NCBI RefSeq assembly: GCF_042655485.1
Contig: NZ_JBHSMC010000020.1
Coordinates: forward strand, 186,001 to 250,000
Length of the DNA stretch: 64,000 nt
Reading direction: 5' to 3'
DNA from: Lederbergia graminis
Lineage (GTDB): Bacteria > Bacillota > Bacilli > Bacillales > Bacillaceae_C
Shown: positions 51,271 to 60,761 of the stretch, piece after piece
How positions within the stretch are numbered: the first letter of the stretch is position 1
Layout of the letters: the number at the start of each line of letters is the position of its first letter
Position numbers and translations under genes: made by a program
The notes under the pieces: generated by a model
The model's database searches: none
What the model was told of the DNA's origin: nothing
The model's input: only the letters and a program-made list of their open reading frames with translations

Positions 51271-51276
51271 CACTCT

Positions 51277-54200
51277 TTATTTCTTACCTAACACAATCAC
51301 ATTTACGGAATTGGCTGCTAGTGTAACAATTGCACTATCATCGTTTACTGTGATTTCTAATTCAGTTGGAACAATTAGTTCCGCATTCTTTTTATTCACA
51401 TTTGGTGTATGAAGTAATGATTCATCTCCAGTCACCGTCGTCATTTTTGCAACCGAGTCAACTTGAACATTATTTAGTAGGATCTTCGTTGTTTTTTCAA
51501 ATGGATCCGCATTGACTAATTTAATGTACACATGCTTATCATCTTTTGTAACAGAGCTAAAAATATCATCGTTATACGCTTCTAACTTGTAATCCAATAC
51601 TTTACTTGTAAAAGTACCATCTGTATAGGAGCAAATTAAGCGATCCCCTGTTCCTGCTCCATAATTAACGGTAATCGTATAATCTTTATGATTTTCCAAC
51701 TCCTCATAGCAACTTGCACGTAGGTTGCCAGCTGCAGTACTGGAAGAATAGTCACCAAGCATATAGCCTTGAACACCTTGCTTGTATACTTTTACACCTG
51801 TTGCATTCCCGTTATATCCAACCGCATATTCATGTACATCTTTTTTCTCTGGAGATATATCCGTTAATCCTACACCAACATAGAAACCATCATTTCCATA
51901 AACTTTTGAAGCAATTACTTCTACTTTGTAATCCGACCAGCTATCATTCATAATATACAAACCGTTAAGACCACCATTTTGCGCCTGTAACACGAGACCT
52001 TTTTCTGGATCTAACGTGTATCCAGCTGAACCTGGGATAACCTCCCATGCTTGGTTTAATTCCTTCGTAAAATCTTGTTCCAGTAAAATTCCTTCTGTTT
52101 TATTATCGATTACTTTCACGTATTTTACATGGACTTCTGCATTCCCTGCAGCAATTTCGATTCCACCACGAGGAGTTAGTTCTGTTAGCTTCCCTTTTTT
52201 ATAAGAAGAGAAGGAAGTCCCTACTAATTTTGTTCCAAGATATTTTCCAAATAGTTGTTGTACATAATAATTCGGTGTAAACCATACCGTTTCATCATCG
52301 AACCAAATTAAGTCTGGTGTCCAACGGTATGTTCCATCTGTTAACACTTTATTGAATAATGGTGCATATGCAGCCAATCTAACAACGTCAGAATTTTTCT
52401 CAAATCCAGTCATAATTGCCGCTTCTGCAATTGCTCCTGCTAACGTGTTTTTGTCTGTGGATGCAAACTCGCCTACAAACACCTTGGATGTTTCTCTTTC
52501 ATTCAAGCTGCCATCTTCATTGTAAGCACGATAATAATAGTTATATCTGTCCACATTATTTAATAAATACTCGTTGGAGCGATAGTAGTGTTCATCCGCA
52601 ATCGTATCCATATAGTTCGGTTGCTTTTCATACCAATTAACTGTTTCTTCGATTTCCGATTTTCCATCTGTAAATTTGATTGTTTCCGATCCTTGCAGAT
52701 TTCCACTTAAGAATTTCCAACCTTCTTGGTATGCATCATCATCCGCTTGTGCACCGACAGTCGAGATAATTTGTAAATGATGGTTCGGATAATTCTTTTC
52801 CATGTAGTCCTCAATCTTCTCTTTAAAATATTCAAAGTTCGCGAAAAACTCAGTGCCCCAGTTTTCATTACCAATCCCTAAGTAAGGAAGTTCAAATGGT
52901 GCCTCATGTCCCATTTGCTTACGTAAAGTTGCCCATTCATTGTTGTCAAAATCCGTACTAATCGCGAAATCAATTAAATCCGTAAAGCTCTTCACATAGT
53001 AATCGCGGAGCTCGCCACCTGCTGGATGAACATAATTGGAACGTGCTTGACAGAGAACTCCACACGCCATAACAGGAAGTGGAATAGCATTTAAATCTTC
53101 CGCTAATTGGAAGTACTCCATATAGCCAAGCCCCATTGTCATCATATAACCCCATACGTTAAAGTTTTCTTTACGCAATTCGATGGCACCAACAGAATCC
53201 TTCCATTCGTATACGTTCTCCCAAATGTATGATCCCTCAGAAATACAACCACCAGGGAAACGCAAGAAAGTCGGATGTAAATCTACTAATGCATTTACTA
53301 AATCCTTACGCAAACGATAATTCGGGTTACCTGTGTAGTTTGCATGTGCCGTAGCGGATCGTTCCTCTTCTTTAGCACCCCAAACATCTTGTGGTATTAA
53401 GGAAACCATATCGATAGAGATTTCAGCATGGAATGTTAATGCAAGTTGTCCTAGTTCAGTATGTGTTCCTGTTAGAACAATTTTATTCTCTACCCCATAC
53501 TTTTTCCATGTGTTACCGCCTTCGACTTCTACGGTAACGGTATCACTAATTGCCAAACCTTGTTGATTTTGCAATTGCAATGTGATGCTAGCTGCTGTTT
53601 CTGCTTTTGCCCAAATCGTAAAATCATATTGGTCTTCAGCTTTAATTGCCATCGCACAATGATGGTTGGAATCAGTGAATCCTTTATTAATTAATGTACT
53701 ACCATCTGAAACAGTAATATAATGCGAGTTCACATCAGGATCTGTAATTCCAAAGAATTCATTCAATCCACCACTATTTTGTACCGTAACTTTATCCACA
53801 TCACCAAACCACGCATGGAGAGGTTCACGATTTCTACCTGTTGAACAACCACAAACACCTGATGTATGGTTATATGTGTCAAATACGAATGATTCAAATG
53901 AACGATTTTGTACTAGTTCAGCGTAAATACCGCCATCTGCAGCGTTATTTATATCTTCATAAAATAGTCCATATAAATTATTACTTATATCTAAAACTTC
54001 ATCATTTCCATCAATGGATAATACATGTGACGGAACTCCTGCAGGTAGAACTGTTATCGTAAATTCCTTCTCCTCTTGGTGTCCAGCTCTGCTCAGCACT
54101 GCTGTTAATGTGACACCTTTTGGTTCATTTAGTTGTCCTACTTTTCCATCAGCGGATAAAGCCGTCATGTCACTTGATTTCCAGGAAACGGTTACTTTTC

Positions 54201-55023
54201 CACCCATCAGAGAAGTAGGCAATGTAACGTCTTTCGATACAACTGTTATTGGAAACGCCAAATATTTATCTTTTGCAAGTTGAACAATTTCTGCATCTGT
54301 TAGAGATTCACACATTAATTCAATTACTTCATCTTGTGTTAATCCCGCCTTGTAAATTCGGAAATCAGATAATGAGCCAGCAAAGTCCGGATCTACTACA
54401 TGTTGTGATCTACCGATATAATTATTATTATAATTATCTTCTTCCGCGAAAGTTTCAAACCAGCTTCGAAGCCTTTTGTAATTTCCGCTAGATGTTTGAC
54501 TAATAGAACCATCTGCCACTACTTCACCATTCACATAAATAACTGGCCCAGCACTACTTAATGTTCCACCTTCTGTGCCACGAACAGAAATAGCAATATG
54601 TAACCATTCACCTGAAGAGTATGTTCTTCCCGCATCTGCCACAAGATCAGACTGCAAATGGGCAACTCCTCGCAAATTACGTGTTAAAAATAAATTTGAC
54701 CCACCAGCATTTTTACCAAAATCAAAAATACGCTCCCACACATTTCTGCCTTTCTTCAAATAAACCCATGTAGAAACAGAAATACCCGTTTGGTCATTAA
54801 TATCCCTTAACAAGCCAGAAGGTAATTTTATATAGGATGTTCCGTTTTTGCCACCTGCAAGAGAAACAGCAGATCTGCCACCAACTGTTTCTATCGTTGG
54901 TTTTGTAATTCCCTCCACTGTCGCATCATGGTGATTGCCAGAACTATCTTGACCAATGTTATCTGGATTATCAAAATGATAATGAGCAATAAGACGATCC
55001 TTGAACGAAATGTTGTTATTCAT
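51277..55023 (-). CDS. Multidomain GH51 alpha-L-arabinofuranosidase without signal peptide
   Basis: 1248 residues. An N-terminal LamG/concanavalin-like domain (about 10-235) is followed by an Ig-like domain (about 250-325), a carbohydrate-binding-like sandwich and the GH51 barrel (about 540-900). The acid/base Glu720 lies in YLGIGNENWG and the nucleophile Glu852 in VFVGEFAST. A further sandwich (LLEQDFTKELNQAWEVIPGS onward) is inserted in the C-terminal beta domain, which resumes at VYIKLVNADPFEKTT. It should remove arabinofuranose from arabinan or arabinoxylan fragments. There is no signal peptide, so it is predicted cytoplasmic, unlike most GH51 enzymes with extra binding modules. AraR-like boxes precede it. 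Confidence 0.88.
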   Translation of the reverse strand: MNNNISFKDRLIAHYHFDNPDNIGQDSSGNHHDATVEGITKPTIETVGGRSAVSLAGGKNGTSYIKLPSGLLRDINDQTGISVSTWVYLKKGRNVWERIFDFGKNAGGSNLFLTRNLRGVAHLQSDLVADAGRTYSSGEWLHIAISVRGTEGGTLSSAGPVIYVNGEVVADGSISQTSSGNYKRLRSWFETFAEEDNYNNNYIGRSQHVVDPDFAGSLSDFRIYKAGLTQDEVIELMCESLTDAEIVQLAKDKYLAFPITVVSKDVTLPTSLMGGKVTVSWKSSDMTALSADGKVGQLNEPKGVTLTAVLSRAGHQEEKEFTITVLPAGVPSHVLSIDGNDEVLDISNNLYGLFYEDINNAADGGIYAELVQNRSFESFVFDTYNHTSGVCGCSTGRNREPLHAWFGDVDKVTVQNSGGLNEFFGITDPDVNSHYITVSDGSTLINKGFTDSNHHCAMAIKAEDQYDFTIWAKAETAASITLQLQNQQGLAISDTVTVEVEGGNTWKKYGVENKIVLTGTHTELGQLALTFHAEISIDMVSLIPQDVWGAKEEERSATAHANYTGNPNYRLRKDLVNALVDLHPTFLRFPGGCISEGSYIWENVYEWKDSVGAIELRKENFNVWGYMMTMGLGYMEYFQLAEDLNAIPLPVMACGVLCQARSNYVHPAGGELRDYYVKSFTDLIDFAISTDFDNNEWATLRKQMGHEAPFELPYLGIGNENWGTEFFANFEYFKEKIEDYMEKNYPNHHLQIISTVGAQADDDAYQEGWKFLSGNLQGSETIKFTDGKSEIEETVNWYEKQPNYMDTIADEHYYRSNEYLLNNVDRYNYYYRAYNEDGSLNERETSKVFVGEFASTDKNTLAGAIAEAAIMTGFEKNSDVVRLAAYAPLFNKVLTDGTYRWTPDLIWFDDETVWFTPNYYVQQLFGKYLGTKLVGTSFSSYKKGKLTELTPRGGIEIAAGNAEVHVKYVKVIDNKTEGILLEQDFTKELNQAWEVIPGSAGYTLDPEKGLVLQAQNGGLNGLYIMNDSWSDYKVEVIASKVYGNDGFYVGVGLTDISPEKKDVHEYAVGYNGNATGVKVYKQGVQGYMLGDYSSSTAAGNLRASCYEELENHKDYTITVNYGAGTGDRLICSYTDGTFTSKVLDYKLEAYNDDIFSSVTKDDKHVYIKLVNADPFEKTTKILLNNVQVDSVAKMTTVTGDESLLHTPNVNKKNAELIVPTELEITVNDDSAIVTLAANSVNVIVLGKK

Positions 55024-55037
55024 GAAGGCTCTCCTTT

Positions 55038-55053
55038 ACTTGTACGTATTAAT
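55038..55053 (-). promoter_or_regulatory. AraR-like operator box 1 (ACTTGTACGTATTAAT)
   Basis: 13 of 16 positions match the AraR consensus ATTTGTACGTACAAAT known from Bacillus subtilis. It lies 15 bp before the GH51 start. Confidence 0.6.
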
Positions 55054-55158
55054 TATAAAATTATCAAAACATGTACTTATAACTATTATACTTACAAACT
55101 AGCGAATTTGCTATCAAATTTCGTGAAAATTCTACAAAAGTGGAATTCCTCCTTTGAT

Positions 55159-55172
55159 ATTGTACGTACAAT
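55159..55172 (-). promoter_or_regulatory. AraR-like operator box 2 (ATTGTACGTACAAT)
   Basis: A perfect 14-bp palindrome with the AraR core TTGTACGTACAA, centred 120 bp upstream of box 1. Paired boxes at such distances allow AraR looping in B. subtilis. Confidence 0.75.
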
Positions 55173-55239
55173 TAAGATGGAAAGGACATTTTTACTGTGA
55201 CACTTGTATCAAGACATTTTTGCTTATCGCTTAGTATTA

Positions 55240-55905
55240 AAATTGACTTGAGACACTGCCTCATGACCATTTCTAGTTATTATTTATTGTAAAACTGTCG
55301 TGACAATGTTTCTCTCAACCATCTTTACTCAAAGTTTATAGAGAATCTGTCGCGAGAACTCTCATCAAAACCATTTTAATTCAAATCTTATTGAGAATCT
55401 GTCGCGAGAACTCTCATCAAAACCATTTTAATTCAAATCTTATTGAGGATCTGTCGTGAGGACCCTCCTCTCAACCATTTCAATTCAACCTTCATTACAA
55501 AACCGTCATGAGGTTGCCTCTCTCAACCATTCCAACTCAACCTTCATTACAAAACCGTCATGAGGACATTCCTCTCAACCATTTCAACTCAACCTTTATT
55601 TAAAATCCGTCTTGAGAACTCTCCTCTCGACCAGTTCAACTTAACATTCATTACAAAACCGTCGTGAGAACAGTCCTCTGCACCATTCCAACTCAATCTT
55701 TATCTCAAAAACGTCATGAAGTGCCCTATCTTAACCAGTTCAGCTCACTCTTCCCAGTGAATCCGTCATGAGGTTGCCTCTCTCAACCATTTCAACTCAC
55801 TCTTCCCAGTGAATCCGTCGTGAGAATGCCTCTCTCAACCATTCCAACTCAATATTCATTACATAACTGTCATGATGACAATCCAATTATCCGTTTCAAC
55901 TTAGA
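55240..55905. repeat. Intergenic array 3: ~52-bp tandem repeats (about 12 units)
   Basis: Units such as CCGTCATGAGGACATTCC, TCTCAACCATTTCAACTC, AACCTTTATTTAAAAT repeat about every 52 bp across this gene-free stretch. Two adjacent units near 55335-55440 are almost identical. Each unit can form a small stem (TGAG with CTCA). There is no coding frame. Confidence 0.85.
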
Positions 55906-55912
55906 TATGAAA

Positions 55913-55947
55913 TAAAAAAGAGTAGTCTATCTTAACTAGACTACTCC
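55913..55947 (-). terminator. Terminator of the G5-domain gene
   Basis: On the minus strand GAGTAGTCTA pairs with TAGACTACTC and is followed by TTTTTTATTT. Confidence 0.9.
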
Positions 55948-55954
55948 ATACGCA

Positions 55955-57262
55955 TTAAAAATCTCTGATGAAATATCGATTTGTTCCTTCGTTCATTATT
56001 TCTTTATATAATGAGTTTGCTTCTGGTGTGCCACTTCCGTAGACGGCATTTGCTGCAGTGCGGATTGCGGATTCCAGTCTTTTCGATTCTCTTTTGTAGA
56101 ACGCCCAGGATTCTTCTGCCTCCTTAGGTCCAAGTACTTCAATTAGTTCTTCTTTTGTAGCATATTTCCAAGAATTATACGTTAATCCATCAAAGTAGAT
56201 TCTTTTCACGTGATCCTTACCGACTTCAACTTGAAATTCAAGATCAGTCCACCCTGTGAAATAAAAGTTATACACATTATCACCGTATTTCTTGAACAAA
56301 CCGGAAGAAGTTAACATTTGATTCGCTTTATCTGCTGATTGAAATACAGTGGATGCAGGAACATTTTTCGTTCCGACCTTAACAATTTTATTAATCGGTT
56401 GTTGAACAATTACATCTTTTGAAACTACCTCTACCCTTGGTAGTAATTCGCCTTCCACTTCTGTATTTTTAAATGTTGTTTTCTGCTCGCCAATACGCCC
56501 TTCTTGGACAACCTTCCATTTCCCTTTTTCTAGAGTAGGATCCTTTTGTTCGATTACTTTAAATTTAATCACTTCTAATGTAAAGTCGTACCAAACATTT
56601 GCTGGCTCTTTCGTACCGACTTTTACAATTTTTTCAACCGGTTTTGTAGTTACCTTCGAAGACAGTTCCTTTTTACTCGTAAGCTTTCCATCGACATATG
56701 TTTCTTCGTATGTAATCGTTCTTACTCCATTTTTACCTTCTTGAGTAACTTTTTTCTTTCCTTTTTCTAATGAACTATCATTTTGTTCTATTGTTTTAAA
56801 AGGAATTGACTTTGTACTTGTTGATGTTTTAGTAGTGGTTGTTTTTGAATTACTGGTTGATTTGGAAGTAGTTTTTGAGTTAACTGTTGAATTATCGGTC
56901 TGCTTGTTCACATTTTTAGAAGCTTCGGTTGTTGTTTTTTTCGTATTTTTTTCACTAGTGTTCGCTATTTCATTTTTGCTTGTTTCTTCTTGTTGTTCTT
57001 TATCACTAGGATTAGTTGTATCATCCTTATGAGATTGATCTACTGATCCAGCTTCCTCTGCATGCCCCTCTTCAACTTGCTCCTCTTCTTCCAATATTGC
57101 ATTTACGTTTTTTTGCTTTTCAGGCTGATTCTGTTCACTCATACTATTCTCTTGGTTCGCAATATTTTCTTCTTCGACTTTTCCGCGAACGAAAATAGAT
57201 GTAAAGATAATTACTATGATGGCAATTGCCACACTTGCTAATATGATTATTTTCCTATTCAA
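55955..57262 (-). CDS. Membrane-anchored surface protein with two G5 domains
   Basis: 435 residues. An N-terminal hydrophobic helix (about 4-24) anchors it outside the membrane. Residues 30-150 form a long acidic then Thr/Ser/Lys-rich linker, typical of wall-spanning stalks. Two G5 domains follow (about 150-220 and 232-300), each ending in EKIVKVGTK or NKIVKVGTK. G5 domains bind N-acetylglucosamine-containing polymers or help adhesion. The last 130 residues (STVFQSADKANQMLTSS onward) are not recognised. No cell-wall sorting motif. Single gene ending in a strong terminator. Confidence 0.85.
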   Translation of the reverse strand: MNRKIIILASVAIAIIVIIFTSIFVRGKVEEENIANQENSMSEQNQPEKQKNVNAILEEEEQVEEGHAEEAGSVDQSHKDDTTNPSDKEQQEETSKNEIANTSEKNTKKTTTEASKNVNKQTDNSTVNSKTTSKSTSNSKTTTTKTSTSTKSIPFKTIEQNDSSLEKGKKKVTQEGKNGVRTITYEETYVDGKLTSKKELSSKVTTKPVEKIVKVGTKEPANVWYDFTLEVIKFKVIEQKDPTLEKGKWKVVQEGRIGEQKTTFKNTEVEGELLPRVEVVSKDVIVQQPINKIVKVGTKNVPASTVFQSADKANQMLTSSGLFKKYGDNVYNFYFTGWTDLEFQVEVGKDHVKRIYFDGLTYNSWKYATKEELIEVLGPKEAEESWAFYKRESKRLESAIRTAANAVYGSGTPEANSLYKEIMNEGTNRYFIRDF

Positions 57263-57427
57263 AACTTACCTAACACCTTTCTAAATAGGACACTAGTACT
57301 ACTTAACCGCAACAACAATAGTAATATTATCACAAAAAGAGCCAGCCCTCACACAATTTAGATTGTTCCAAAATGCGTAAGCGCTGACCCGACTTATTAT
57401 AAGTATATATGGGCTAACCCAAATAAT

Positions 57428-57631
57428 TTAAGCTACGTCGTAACCTTGATCTTCGATTGCTTCTTTCATAGCGTCTACTGTTACTATTGCTTCATCATAA
57501 GTAACTGCTACGTTTCCAGCTGCTAGATCTACTTCTGCTGCTGTGACACCATCTAGTTTTTTCAGTGCACCTTCGACAGATGCTTTGCAGTGTCCGCAAG
57601 TCATACCTTGTACGTTTAATGTTGTTTCCAT
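57428..57631 (-). CDS. copZ: Copper chaperone CopZ
   Basis: 67 residues, one heavy-metal-associated domain with the copper-binding motif GMTCGHC (Cys12 and Cys15). It carries Cu(I) to the CopA ATPase and can hand copper to CsoR. AAAGGAGGTGAAAAACG precedes the ATG. Last gene of csoR-copA-copZ; no strong terminator could be identified in the 160 bp that follow. Confidence 0.95.
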   Translation of the reverse strand: METTLNVQGMTCGHCKASVEGALKKLDGVTAAEVDLAAGNVAVTYDEAIVTVDAMKEAIEDQGYDVA

Positions 57632-57666
57632 CGTTTTTCACCTCCTTTAAATGGGACCGATTATTT

Positions 57667-60060
57667 TTATAATTTGACTCTTTTTAATCGTAGTGCGTTT
57701 GTAACAACACTTACGGAACTCAATGCCATCGCTGCACCAGCGACCCAAGGTGCGAGCAAACCTATTGCAGCAATTGGTATTCCAGCCGTATTATATCCGA
57801 ATGCCCAAAATAAGTTTTGGCGGATGTTGCGAATTGTCGCATGGCTAATCTTAATTGCTTTTGGAATTAATAGCAATTCACCACCAAGAATGGTTACATC
57901 AGCTGCTTCAATCGCTACTTCTGTTCCAGTACCAATTGCAATTCCAATATCGGCTGTCACAAGTGCTGGTGCGTCATTAACACCATCTCCTACCATTGCA
58001 ACTTTCTTCCCTTGCGCTTGTAACTCTTTTACTTTATCCGCTTTTTCTTCCGGTAAAACTTGTGCAATCACGTGCTCAATACCGACTTGTTTCGCAATCG
58101 CTGCGGCTGTTCTTTCGTTATCTCCCGTTAACATTACGACTTCTATGCCCATATCTTGTAATTGCTTAATTGCTTCAGGCGCAGATTCTTTAATTGTGTC
58201 AGCTACTGCTACAATGCCGCGAAATTGACCATCGACCGCGATCATCATCGCCGTTTTACCTGCAGTTTCATAATCCATTAATTTTTGCTCATGTCCAGCT
58301 GTATCGATTCCATGATCTTTCATCAATTTGCGATTTCCTACAAGTATGTGTTTCCCAGAAATCTTCGCTTCAATACCGTGCCCAGGTATGGCATTAAAAT
58401 CATCGACATGTAATAAGGCAATATCTTTTTCTGTCGCATAGGCTACAATCGCCTCTGCCAGTGGATGCTCCGAACCATTTTCTGCACTAGCTAATAATTG
58501 TAATGTGTGGAAATCTCCAGTAAAATCAGTAACCTCAGGTTTCCCTTTCGTAATGGTTCCTGTTTTATCCAATACAATTGTTTGTAACTGGTGTGTCCGT
58601 TCTAAATGCTCTCCGCCTTTAAATAAAATCCCTGTTTCTGCCGCTCTCCCTGTACCAACCATGATGGATGTCGGGGTTGCTAGTCCTAAAGCACATGGAC
58701 AGGCGATGACAAGAACCGCAATTGCTGCTACTAAAGCTGGTTCGATTTGACCAGGTTGAACAAAAGCTATCCATACAGTAAAGGTGACAATCGCAATCCC
58801 AATGACAATCGGCACAAAATATCCGGAAATCACATCTGCTAAACGCTGGATAGGTGCTTTCGAGCCTTGCGCTTCTTCTACTACCTTTATAATCGAGGCT
58901 AGGGCTGTATCTTTCCCTACTTTCGTAGCTTCCATTTCAATCAAACCGTTTTTGTTAATCGTAGATCCGATTAGTTTAGCACCTGCATCTTTTTCAATTG
59001 GGATTGATTCTCCTGTTAGCATCGATTCATCAACAGAAGTTCTGCCTTTCACTACAATACCGTCTACCGGTATTTTTTCACCAGGTTTTACAATTAAATG
59101 ATCACCTACGATGACCTCTTCTGCAGGAATCATCATTTCTTGGCCATCACGTATGACACGTGCTTCTTTTGCTTGCAAATTTAGTAGCTCAGAAATCGCA
59201 TTCGTCGTTTGACTTTTCGCACGCGCTTCTAAATACTTCCCAAATAAAATTAATGTAATTAACACTGCACTTGTTTCAAAATATAAATGTGGCATATAGC
59301 CAGGATTCCCAATGGTTTTGATTGCTTCATATAAACTATAGAAGTAGGCTGCACTAGTACCTAATGCAATTAACACATCCATATTGGCGCCACCATTGCG
59401 CAGATTTTTATAAGCACCAACGTAAAATTGCCATCCAATAATGAATTGTACTGGCGTTGCTAACGCGAATTGGAACCACGGATTCATCAGTGCATGTGGT
59501 AAATCGATGCCCAATAAATGATCCAACATCGTTAATAATAATGGTACCGATAAAATGACCGAGATAAGTAACTGTGTCTTCTTGTATTTCAGTTCTTTTT
59601 CTTTGTAAGATTGTTTTTCTTTCGCTTCCACTTTCGGTTTCGCATCATAACCAAGATGTTGGATTTTCTCAATAAGCCCGTTTACATCCAGTAAACCTGG
59701 GTTATATTCAATCGCTGCACTTTCAGTGGATAAGTTTACAGTCGCCAGTTTTACACCTGCTTGTTTATTTAACACTTTTTCAATTCTGGTCGAACAAGCT
59801 GCACATGTCATGCCAAACACATCGAGCTCTGCCTTTTCCGTAAGTACGCCATAACCGATATGTTCAATTTTCTTTGTTATATCTTCAATAGATGTTTTTT
59901 CTGGATCATAATGAACGGTTGCTTTTTCCGTCGATAAATTGACCTGCGCTTCGACCCCATCCATTTTATTTAATACTTTCTCCACACGGCTGGAACAAGC
60001 AGCACACGTCATGCCAGTAACACCTAGTGTTGCATGTTCTGCATGCTTTGCTTCATTCAT
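57667..60060 (-). CDS. copA: Copper-exporting P1B-type ATPase CopA
   Basis: 797 residues. Two N-terminal metal-binding domains each carry GMTCAAC (Cys19/Cys22 and about 87/90). Membrane CPC motif IACPCALGLATPTS, phosphorylation site DKTGTITKGKPE, ATP-binding HPLAEAI and hinge MVGDGVNDAPAL are intact. It pumps Cu(I) out of the cytoplasm using ATP. AAGGGGGG precedes the ATG. Between csoR and copZ, so controlled by copper through CsoR. Confidence 0.96.
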   Translation of the reverse strand: MNEAKHAEHATLGVTGMTCAACSSRVEKVLNKMDGVEAQVNLSTEKATVHYDPEKTSIEDITKKIEHIGYGVLTEKAELDVFGMTCAACSTRIEKVLNKQAGVKLATVNLSTESAAIEYNPGLLDVNGLIEKIQHLGYDAKPKVEAKEKQSYKEKELKYKKTQLLISVILSVPLLLTMLDHLLGIDLPHALMNPWFQFALATPVQFIIGWQFYVGAYKNLRNGGANMDVLIALGTSAAYFYSLYEAIKTIGNPGYMPHLYFETSAVLITLILFGKYLEARAKSQTTNAISELLNLQAKEARVIRDGQEMMIPAEEVIVGDHLIVKPGEKIPVDGIVVKGRTSVDESMLTGESIPIEKDAGAKLIGSTINKNGLIEMEATKVGKDTALASIIKVVEEAQGSKAPIQRLADVISGYFVPIVIGIAIVTFTVWIAFVQPGQIEPALVAAIAVLVIACPCALGLATPTSIMVGTGRAAETGILFKGGEHLERTHQLQTIVLDKTGTITKGKPEVTDFTGDFHTLQLLASAENGSEHPLAEAIVAYATEKDIALLHVDDFNAIPGHGIEAKISGKHILVGNRKLMKDHGIDTAGHEQKLMDYETAGKTAMMIAVDGQFRGIVAVADTIKESAPEAIKQLQDMGIEVVMLTGDNERTAAAIAKQVGIEHVIAQVLPEEKADKVKELQAQGKKVAMVGDGVNDAPALVTADIGIAIGTGTEVAIEAADVTILGGELLLIPKAIKISHATIRNIRQNLFWAFGYNTAGIPIAAIGLLAPWVAGAAMALSSVSVVTNALRLKRVKL

Positions 60061-60073
60061 TTGAATACCCCCC

Positions 60074-60379
60074 TTACTTTGAAAATTGCTTTAGAACACT
60101 CATTAACTCGGCAATTGTTTCTTGCCCTTCCCCTTGCTTAATCGCATCACTTACACAATGGTTAATATGACGTTCTGTAATCGAGAAACCAACTTGCTTT
60201 AATGCCGACTGAATGGCACTGATTTGCACGAGTATATCGACACAATAACGGTCTTCTTCCACCATTTTTTGTATACCTCTAACTTGCCCTTCTATTCTTT
60301 TTAAGCGATTAACAATTTTCTGCATCTCGTCTTTCGTTCTTGGATGACTTGGGTGATCATGTAAGAATTTTTTCTCCAA
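60074..60379 (-). CDS. csoR: Copper-sensing repressor CsoR
   Basis: About 101 residues from a TTG start (MEKKFLHDHPSHPRTKDE). The helical CsoR fold shows RLKRIEGQVRGIQKMVEEDRYCVDIL with the first copper Cys, and HINHC with the His and second Cys. It represses the operon and leaves DNA on binding Cu(I). The frame could be extended 20 codons, but that would run through the operator and the -10 element, so the TTG (with AAGGATG upstream) is preferred. Confidence 0.92.
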   Translation of the reverse strand: MEKKFLHDHPSHPRTKDEMQKIVNRLKRIEGQVRGIQKMVEEDRYCVDILVQISAIQSALKQVGFSITERHINHCVSDAIKQGEGQETIAELMSVLKQFSK

Positions 60380-60408
60380 ATGGACCACATCCTTAGCTTT
60401 GATACTTT

Positions 60409-60439
60409 TACTATACCCCCCTATAGTATTAATTGTCAA
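60409..60439 (-). promoter_or_regulatory. cso-cop promoter overlapped by the CsoR operator
   Basis: On the minus strand TTGACA (60434-60439) and TATAGT (60410-60415) are 18 bp apart. The dyad ACTATAGGGGGGTATAGT covers the -10 and part of the spacer, the expected G-rich CsoR site. Confidence 0.8.
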
Positions 60440-60529
60440 CTAAAAAGGTTCCTACTTTTAAAAGCTTTGCAAAGCATGAAAATTATGGTACCTTAGTTAT
60501 GAAAATTAAATATTTTATAAATTTTGTTT

Positions 60530-60626
60530 TCACACTAGGGGAACCATTGATAATGGCTGAGAGAAAAGTAGTTTACTTTGATACCCTCATTACCTGAACA
60601 GGCTTGTACCTGCGTAGGGATGTGGT
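60530..60626 (+). ncRNA. TPP (thiamine pyrophosphate) riboswitch
   Basis: The conserved TPP-aptamer blocks appear in order: CACTAGGGG, GGCTGAGAG, ATACCCTCATTACCTGAACA and CCTGCGTAGGGATG. It lies upstream of the thiamine genes and is followed by an intrinsic terminator, so it should stop transcription when TPP is plentiful. Confidence 0.95.
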
Positions 60627-60665
60627 AAAGGCAAATTGTTTTTTTACGTTTCTCTAACAATTCCC

Positions 60666-60698
60666 AACCACTTTCCTATTCGGAGAGTGGTTTTTTTA
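60666..60698 (+). terminator. Riboswitch-controlled terminator of the thi operon
   Basis: AACCACTTTCC pairs with GGAGAGTGGTT and is followed by TTTTTATTT, 40 nt after the aptamer. Confidence 0.92.
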
Positions 60699-60761
60699 TT
60701 TGCCTCTTACTTATCCATTCCTTTTTAGGCTACAGCTATACAGACTAAAAGGAGGAATCTG

